Assembly (NCBI RefSeq): GCF_004136555.1
Contig: NZ_NOIT01000005.1
Coordinates: 62,001 to 126,000, forward strand
Source: Kocuria carniphila
GTDB lineage: Bacteria > Actinomycetota > Actinomycetes > Actinomycetales > Micrococcaceae
DNA length: 64,000 nucleotides
Direction: 5' to 3'
The notes below the pieces were generated by a model. The model saw only the letters and a program-made list of their open reading frames with translations, was not told the origin of the DNA and made no database searches. The stretch's first letter is position 1. Every line of letters begins with the position of its first letter. Below are positions 59,235 to 64,000 of the stretch, piece after piece. Position numbers and translations under genes: made by a program.

Positions 59235-60176
59235 ATGTCCACTTCCACACCCGATCCGCTGCATCGACTTCTTAATGCGGTGCTCGATGATGAGCATCGG
59301 AGCCTTGGAGACATGGCTGCGGGCGCCTACACTTCCCCGTTCCACTTCGCACGTCAGGTGCGAACGGGAAGTGGTGAGTCGCCGGTAGCGTTGCGCCGCC
59401 GAGTTGCTCTGGAGCAAGCTGCGTGGCAATTGCAACGCGGTGAGAACGTCACCGATGCCGCATTCGGTGCCGGTTACGACTCGGTCGAAGGATTCTCAAG
59501 GGCTTTCCATCGTGCCTTCGGATGTCCACCCACGGGGATGCCACCGCAATCTCAGCGGGGGCATTGGCTGCCGGCGCCCAACGGAATTCACTTCCACTCA
59601 CCCACAGCGTTGTATGTCGACGCAGGTGAGGCGCATGAGCAGCCCGCCGGTGATGTGGTCGGGTTACTCGTTCGGCACGATCTGGACGACATCGATGCAC
59701 TCCTGGTAGCCGCGCGCGGCGTGAGCGATCTGGAGTATCGACGTACTCGCTTGCCCGGTAGCCACCCGCGAAGTTGGGATGGGCCGGATGAATCGATTGC
59801 TCAGGTTCTACGTCACTTGGTAGTGAGCAAAGAACCATGGCTGGCTTCCATTGCTGGAGAGACCGAGCCGGATCTCACTGGCCCCGACGGCGTCGCCGAG
59901 CTTGCCGAGCGGCACACAGTCACCGGCCCTCGATGGATCGCTCTGATTCGTGACATCGACCGTCGCGGTGCGTGGCAAGACAGGGTCATTGATGCACTTT
60001 GCGATCCACCCGAGTCGTTCCTGCTTTCACAGATCGTGGCGCACGAACTCACCTATTCCACGCACCGCCGACAACTAGTTCGGTGGATGCTCGCGGACGC
60101 CGGTATTGATGCCGGCACGGGCCATCTCGACCCGGACCCCGTCCTGTGGCATCGCAGGAGGATTGGAGAATCATGA
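59235..60176 (+). CDS. AraC-type HTH protein fused to a DinB-like domain
   Basis: The 313-residue protein has an N-terminal AraC-type double helix-turn-helix (about residues 10-100, VTDAAFGAGYDSVEGFSRAF). Its C-terminal domain (about 140-300) has motifs of DinB/metal-binding four-helix proteins (SIAQVLRHLVVSKEPWLASI; SQIVAHELTYSTHRRQLVRW). The AraC HTH is normally C-terminal, so here the order is reversed. The last four bases overlap the start of a reductase gene (ATGA), so the two are translationally coupled. Confidence 0.8.
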   Translation: MSTSTPDPLHRLLNAVLDDEHRSLGDMAAGAYTSPFHFARQVRTGSGESPVALRRRVALEQAAWQLQRGENVTDAAFGAGYDSVEGFSRAFHRAFGCPPTGMPPQSQRGHWLPAPNGIHFHSPTALYVDAGEAHEQPAGDVVGLLVRHDLDDIDALLVAARGVSDLEYRRTRLPGSHPRSWDGPDESIAQVLRHLVVSKEPWLASIAGETEPDLTGPDGVAELAERHTVTGPRWIALIRDIDRRGAWQDRVIDALCDPPESFLLSQIVAHELTYSTHRRQLVRWMLADAGIDAGTGHLDPDPVLWHRRRIGES

Positions 60177-60727
60177 CCAATTACCGCTTCTACGTTGCGT
60201 CCTCCCTGGACGGTTTCATCGCCGACGACCACGACAGTCTCGACTGGCTAGTCACTCAGCCAATCGATGCGCACGGTTTCATGAACTACAACCGCTTCAT
60301 GGCCGATATCGGAGTCCTGGCAATGGGGTACACCACCTACCAATGGATCGTGGACCACAACATGACCAGTGGTGACTCATGGCCGTACGAGGTGCCCACC
60401 TACGTCTTCACTCACCGGGACCTGACGCCCGTGGCTGACACCATCCAAATAGTCTCCGGTACACCGGGGGAGCACCGCGCAGACCTGGTATCTGCAGCCG
60501 GGGACAAGGACGTGTGGATTGTGGGCGGCGGCGACCTGGCTACTCAATTCGCCCGAGCAGGGATGTTGGGCGAGGTCATGGTCTCGATCGCTCCGGTCTT
60601 CCTCGGTTCCGGTCGCCCGTTGTTCACCGACGCGTTCAACCTGGAACTCCAAGAGTTTGATCGCAACCGAGCGTTCTTGTGCGCCAGATACTCCGTGCGC
60701 GGTCTGCGCGCCGAAGAACAGATCTAG
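60173..60727 (+). CDS. RibD/dihydrofolate-reductase-like protein, coupled to the AraC/DinB fusion
   Basis: The 184-residue protein has the RibD C-terminal/DHFR fold. It starts MTNYRFYVASSLDGFIADDH, has VLAMGYTTYQWIV in the middle, DVWIVGGGDLATQFARAGML as the nucleotide-binding loop and SIAPVFLGSGRPLF near the end. AGGAGGATT precedes the ATG, which overlaps the preceding stop. It is the second such protein in the window, and this one has a dedicated regulator-like partner. Confidence 0.87.
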   Translation: MTNYRFYVASSLDGFIADDHDSLDWLVTQPIDAHGFMNYNRFMADIGVLAMGYTTYQWIVDHNMTSGDSWPYEVPTYVFTHRDLTPVADTIQIVSGTPGEHRADLVSAAGDKDVWIVGGGDLATQFARAGMLGEVMVSIAPVFLGSGRPLFTDAFNLELQEFDRNRAFLCARYSVRGLRAEEQI

Positions 60728-60731
60728 CGTT

Positions 60732-61919
60732 TCAGGGATGGTGCGGGTCGATGGGGTGCTCCATCGTTCCGGCTGGCTGCTCCCTTGAGCGGACCCACGC
60801 GAGGAATGCCTCGGCGGCGTCGGCGGTGGCCCGTGCGCGGACCGAGGCCAGGTAGTCGAAGGCGTGCTGTGTGTTGGGAAGTTCGGCGTAGACCACGGGC
60901 GACCGTGAGGCCGAGCGCAGGCTGTCGGCCCACCCTCCACGCGCCCCAGGAGGAAGCATGGAGTCGTTGGCGCCTTGAATGAGCAGCATGGGCGGAGCCT
61001 CGTGATGGGCCAGGGCAACGGGTGAACTTGCGGGATCATCCGTACGCGCACCCAGGTATCCGTAGATGGAAATGACACCGGCGATATCGGTCTTGGCGTC
61101 CTCGAAACCCGGCTGGAACCGCGGTTGGTTGGGCGTGAGCGCGGCGGAAGCGGCCAGGTGTCCTCCTGCGGAGCAGCCGACCAGGTAGACCTGCGAGGCA
61201 TCAGCATCAAAGTCATCCGCGTGCTCTCGCGCCCAGGCGATGGCTCGCTTAGTGTCCACCAGGGGGTTCGGGAATTCGGCGGCTCTGCGGAGTCGATAGT
61301 TGGCGCTGATGCACAGCCACCCGTGTCCTGCTAGCTGATTCAGTAGGGTGACGGCTTCGCGGCTTTTGCCGCCCTGTACGAATCCGCCCTCGTGAAGATG
61401 AATGAGAACAGGGTTTGGCCTGTTTATATGTCGGGATCAGTATATATCGAGCCGGTGAAATCGAGGATCGGGCCCGTAGCTAAGGTTCCGGATCCGCTCC
61501 ACATCACGGCGGTGACGCTGGAAGGGGAGAAGAATGCCGGGCCACCAACGCGCGCGTGTGTTCAGTTGCCCTGCCAGCTCTGGCCGGATCTCAGCACGCC
61601 AATTCTGTCCGAGGGATTTAGACAACGCGGATTCTAAAGCGGGGCGAGCTGTGCGGGCCCGAATTTGTATCCATACCAGGGCCGCACCGATTAACACCCA
61701 AGACAGCCACCAGGCTCTGCCTAGCCATCCGGTGGGTAGATCGCCTCGCCGGCTGATGGCGAGACTCACCGCGATCACCACTATGAAGACCAGTGGGATT
61801 TCATTGACCGCCATGGCGAGGACAAACCTGATGAAACCCGCGTGACCGGATAGGCGCGGCAGCCACAGTGAGTTGGCCACGAACAGTGCCCAGATGGTGA
61901 TGGTTACCAGGTCCGCCAT
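60732..61919 (-). pseudogene. Alpha/beta hydrolase with in-frame TGA stop
   Basis: One continuous frame of about 395 codons on the minus strand is interrupted by a single TGA at 61437-61439 (LDIY-stop-SRHINRP). Upstream are three membrane helices (ADLVTITIWALFVANSLWLP and others) and NLSYGPDPRFHRLDIY. Downstream are LIHLHEGGFVQGGKSREA, the nucleophile elbow VGCSAGGHLA and the rest of the hydrolase. The expected codon at the stop is Arg, so CGA to TGA is the simplest mutation. The oxyanion HGGG motif reads HEGG, a second lesion. There is no restart between. It is divergent from a TetR gene. Confidence 0.85.
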
Positions 61920-62003
61920 GGTCATCTCCGTCTCGAGAGGGAGGGTTCGGCGTCCGCCTGATACTCTACGCCTGTTGAGTTTTCGGGTCGAGAGGATGTA
62001 TGG

Positions 62004-62570
62004 ATGCCCCCGGTGTCGGATCGTCGAACCCGGATTGCGGATGCCGTGATCACCTTGCTGGCAGAGCAGGGCAGTCGTGGCCTCACGCATAGAGCCGTGG
62101 ATGCGCAGGCCGGTTTACCTAAAGGCTCCACGTCTTATTACTTCCGCTCCCGTGCCGAGTTGCTTGGTGCCGCGGCACCCAGACTCGCGGAACTCGATAT
62201 CGCATTGGTGGATCAGGGCGGCAATGACCCTGCCTCCTTCATGGGGCATATTCTGGACGAGTCTCTGTCCGGGGTCGGTCGGATCCGCACTCTCGCCCGC
62301 TACGAGCTGATGCTCGAGGCGGCTCGGCGCCCTGAGATCCATGCTGCTCTCACGGCCGGAACCAACCGATTTAGGGACAAACTCACCTCCCTGTTCCCGT
62401 TGGCTGACCCACAGGAGGCGCGGCTCCTGGCAGGAGACGTGATTGCCTATATGGACGGGTTGTTCCTGTCCAACATCACCAGCCCGCAGATGCAGCGACA
62501 GTCCGCGGTGGAACTGAAGTGTCGGCTGGCCAGATTCATCGACCTCGGGGTCGAAACGTCACATGAATAG
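62004..62570 (+). CDS. TetR-family transcriptional regulator
   Basis: The 188-residue regulator has an N-terminal TetR helix-turn-helix (RIADAVITLLAEQGSRGLTH, then AVDAQAGLPKGSTSYYFRSR) and a C-terminal ligand domain. It is divergent from the alpha/beta hydrolase gene with an 84-bp gap, the standard arrangement for a repressor controlling its neighbour. Because that neighbour is broken, the regulator may have lost its main target. ATG 62004. Confidence 0.92.
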   Translation: MPPVSDRRTRIADAVITLLAEQGSRGLTHRAVDAQAGLPKGSTSYYFRSRAELLGAAAPRLAELDIALVDQGGNDPASFMGHILDESLSGVGRIRTLARYELMLEAARRPEIHAALTAGTNRFRDKLTSLFPLADPQEARLLAGDVIAYMDGLFLSNITSPQMQRQSAVELKCRLARFIDLGVETSHE

Positions 62571-62686
62571 CCTTCACTGCGTGACCGGTGACCGCGGCCC
62601 AAAGTAACTCCACCCAGAGGCTGGCCGATGCACTCGCCACCCCTCGGCGTAGTGCTCCATGCGCAGAGGTTGGCCGGGAAGGTGAG

Positions 62687-62977
62687 TCAGCGGCGTCGAC
62701 GGATGGCGACATATACCAACCACAGACCCACCAGCGCGGCCAGAACTCCGGTAACAAGCCACCCGATCGATCCTTCGGTGATCGGCTCGCAGTTCGCCAC
62801 ACACCCGATGGGTTCGATCCGAACTAGATCGGCACCTTGCAGTGCCCACAGGAGACCCAGCAAGGTGAGCGCTGTACCGACTACAGTTCCCGTGATTCGT
62901 AGCCACAACGGCCACGTTTTCCTCCGTTTATTCGGTCGTACGGATTGACGTTGCTCGGACGGTGTCTCATCGATCAT
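62687..62977 (-). CDS. Small two-helix membrane protein of unknown function
   Basis: The 96-residue protein has a basic N-terminal tail (QRQSVRPNKRRKTWP), two transmembrane helices (ITGTVVGTALTLLGLLWALQ and WLVTGVLAALVGLWLVYVAI) and two cysteines in the short extracytoplasmic loop (GCVANCEP) that could form a disulfide or bind a metal. No family recognised. No operon partner. Confidence 0.65.
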   Translation of the reverse strand: MIDETPSEQRQSVRPNKRRKTWPLWLRITGTVVGTALTLLGLLWALQGADLVRIEPIGCVANCEPITEGSIGWLVTGVLAALVGLWLVYVAIRRRR

Positions 62978-63435
62978 GTGTTGCTCCTAGTGGGTGTCCC
63001 CACGGCCGCGAGGAGCCGCGGGGTTTGAGTTACCCACGAACATGAGTCGCGCGAAGTGGCACGACTGCGCCTGGGCAGCCTCTGCTCGAGGACGACGGCG
63101 TCGCCGACGAGTGCAACGTGGCCCTGAACCCAACCCTGAGAGCGGACGTCTGACATTTCCCACAAAGAGGTGTGGACGGATCGCCGTTGATTTGGTGAAT
63201 TCTGCCTTCATGGACCCCGGACCCTGAATCGGGTGCATGGTTGGATCCTCCAGGGTGCACTCCACGCTCTCGGTCCCAAAGATGAGAAGCCCTAGAGGGC
63301 ACCCTGGAGAGGTTGCGAGTGATGACGATCACTCTACAACTGTCGAGTCCGACTGCCAAGGTTTTTAGGGGTGGCCTAACGGGTGTCTGGGTTAGTGGTG
63401 TACACCTGACCTCGTAATGAGGGGGCTTTCAGCTC
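62978..63435. other. 458-bp intergenic region without a supported gene
   Basis: No reading frame on either strand looks like a protein gene. A long-range perfect inverted repeat of 11 bp (63248-63258 with 63299-63309) and several GC-rich short dyads are present. The region could hold an untranslated RNA or the decayed end of an element. Nothing definite can be said. Confidence 0.4.
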
Positions 63436-64000
63436 CTACAGCTGTTGCAACCGGAGGTAAGTGTTCGAGTCCGGCTCTGCGGAGAACACCAGCATTTGCA
63501 GACCCGGCTCAGAAGTGAGATCCATCGCGAGGTAGGAAAGATCGAGATCCCCCACGCTCGGGTGATGCACGCTCTTGAGGCCAGTGCGATGTTCGCGCAC
63601 GTCGTGGGACCCCCACAGTTCGTGGAACAAATCGCTGCGGAATGACAGTTCGTCCACAAGCTCGCGTAGCTGTTGGTCATAGGGGGACCGCCCGGCTTCG
63701 GCACGAAGCAGCGCAACGATCTGGTGGGTGTTGGCGTCCCAATCTCGATAGAACGTCCGAGCCTTGGGCTCGAGAAATAGGAAGCGCGCGGCATTCACCG
63801 GGATTTGGTCGTCCATGAACATCTCCGAGAACAGAGCCCTACCCAAGCGGTTGGTGGCCACCGCATCCAGCCGCCCGTTCTGCACGAACACGGGAACGGT
63901 CGACATTGCGTCTATGGTCTGCTGCAGGACAGGATCTGAAGGAACGGTCCGTTCCGGGCGTCTGCGGGGCGGGCGAGCCCGGATGGTTGCCGACCGGATG
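63436..64000 (-). CDS. XRE/MmyB-type transcriptional regulator (C-terminal part, runs off the right edge)
   Basis: The visible 187 codons are the ligand-binding C-terminal domain of MmyB-like regulators. The segment DAMSTVPVFVQNGRLDAVATNRLGRALFSEMF and the later LVDELSFRSDLFHELWGSHDV are characteristic. The frame is open to the window end through RPPRRRPERTVPSDPVLQQT, the usual connector to an N-terminal XRE helix-turn-helix, which lies outside the window. These regulators often sit divergent from a short-chain dehydrogenase or other small enzyme not seen here. Confidence 0.88.
   Translation of the reverse strand, partial: IRSATIRARPPRRRPERTVPSDPVLQQTIDAMSTVPVFVQNGRLDAVATNRLGRALFSEMFMDDQIPVNAARFLFLEPKARTFYRDWDANTHQIVALLRAEAGRSPYDQQLRELVDELSFRSDLFHELWGSHDVREHRTGLKSVHHPSVGDLDLSYLAMDLTSEPGLQMLVFSAEPDSNTYLRLQQL

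Noticed and set aside
61437-61439. TGA as a selenocysteine codon in the alpha/beta hydrolase
   Set aside because: Family members have Arg, not Cys, at this place. No SECIS-like hairpin was noticed right after it, and the HGGG motif is also damaged, so a nonsense mutation is simpler.
62987-63359. Arg/Pro-rich open frames on both strands of the right intergenic region
   Set aside because: Composition and mutual overlap suggest non-coding GC-rich DNA. No ribosome site or family pattern was found.
1-64000. tRNA genes, rRNA genes, CRISPR arrays and prophage modules
   Set aside because: I looked for cloverleaf ends, regularly spaced repeats and phage structural genes and saw none. The only mobile DNA recognised is the IS3-family element and the intein.

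Overview
The window is a chromosomal replication-origin region of a moderately high-GC actinobacterium, most likely a Micrococcaceae relative (Arthrobacter/Kocuria/Rothia group). Three things support this. The gene order dnaA | rpmH-rnpA-yidD-yidC-khpB-rsmG-parA-parB | cwlM-like-trxA-trxB | pseudokinase-murJ-nudix | pcnB is the classic actinobacterial origin block. A mycothiol-dependent isomerase-type gene is present. GTG starts are frequent. The species cannot be named from the sequence alone.

Core half (1-27117): a partial dnaA runs leftwards out of the window, and a cluster of DnaA-box-like sites (about 683-898) separates it from the rightward ribosome/membrane-insertion/partition operon. 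Eight 16-bp parS-type palindromes lie within 3.2 kb around parA and parB. One is inside parA, three are inside the unusually long disordered linker of ParB, and one is buried in the terminator after parB. The envelope and redox block follows: a degenerate amidase of CwlM type, thioredoxin and its reductase, a membrane pseudokinase and MurJ. After it come the CCA-adding enzyme, a GT87-type membrane protein, and the rpsF-ssb-rpsR-rplI operon with a leader that looks like the S6:S18 autoregulatory RNA. Next are two overlapping CNNM/CBS (CorC/HlyC) genes and dnaB, interrupted by an intein with a decayed endonuclease region. Between rplI and the CNNM genes is a 95-bp cluster of DnaA-box-like motifs folded around a perfect inverted repeat.

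Accessory half (27118-64000): this part is a patchwork of small regulators with their targets. It holds a self-inhibited Fic protein, AraC/VOC, and LysE next to an AraC gene cut in two by a complete IS3-family element with intact ends and a 3-bp target duplication. It continues with EamA/MocR, a stand-alone HEPN protein in AT-richer DNA, a ThrE exporter, an FBP-type EF-G-binding protein, and a two-component system coupled to a DMT permease. An acyltransferase-3 gene is followed by an overlapping four-gene cassette of a CheY-like receiver, a membrane HEAT-repeat protein, a processive family-2 glycosyltransferase and a CHASE3-type histidine kinase. This cassette is the best candidate here for an incompletely described system, as a signal-controlled exopolysaccharide synthase. 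Directly behind it is an AbiE-like (type IV) toxin-antitoxin pair with its own operator-like inverted repeat, then recQ and an LtaS/sulfatase-type envelope enzyme.

The right end (54400-64000) holds small membrane and secreted proteins, two RibD/DHFR-like reductases and a MarR gene whose start codon sits in a 45-bp perfect palindrome. It also holds an AraC-HTH/DinB-like fusion overlapping a reductase, an alpha/beta-hydrolase gene broken by an in-frame TGA, a TetR regulator, and the C-terminal part of an MmyB-like regulator that continues beyond the window. No tRNA, rRNA, CRISPR array or prophage was recognised.
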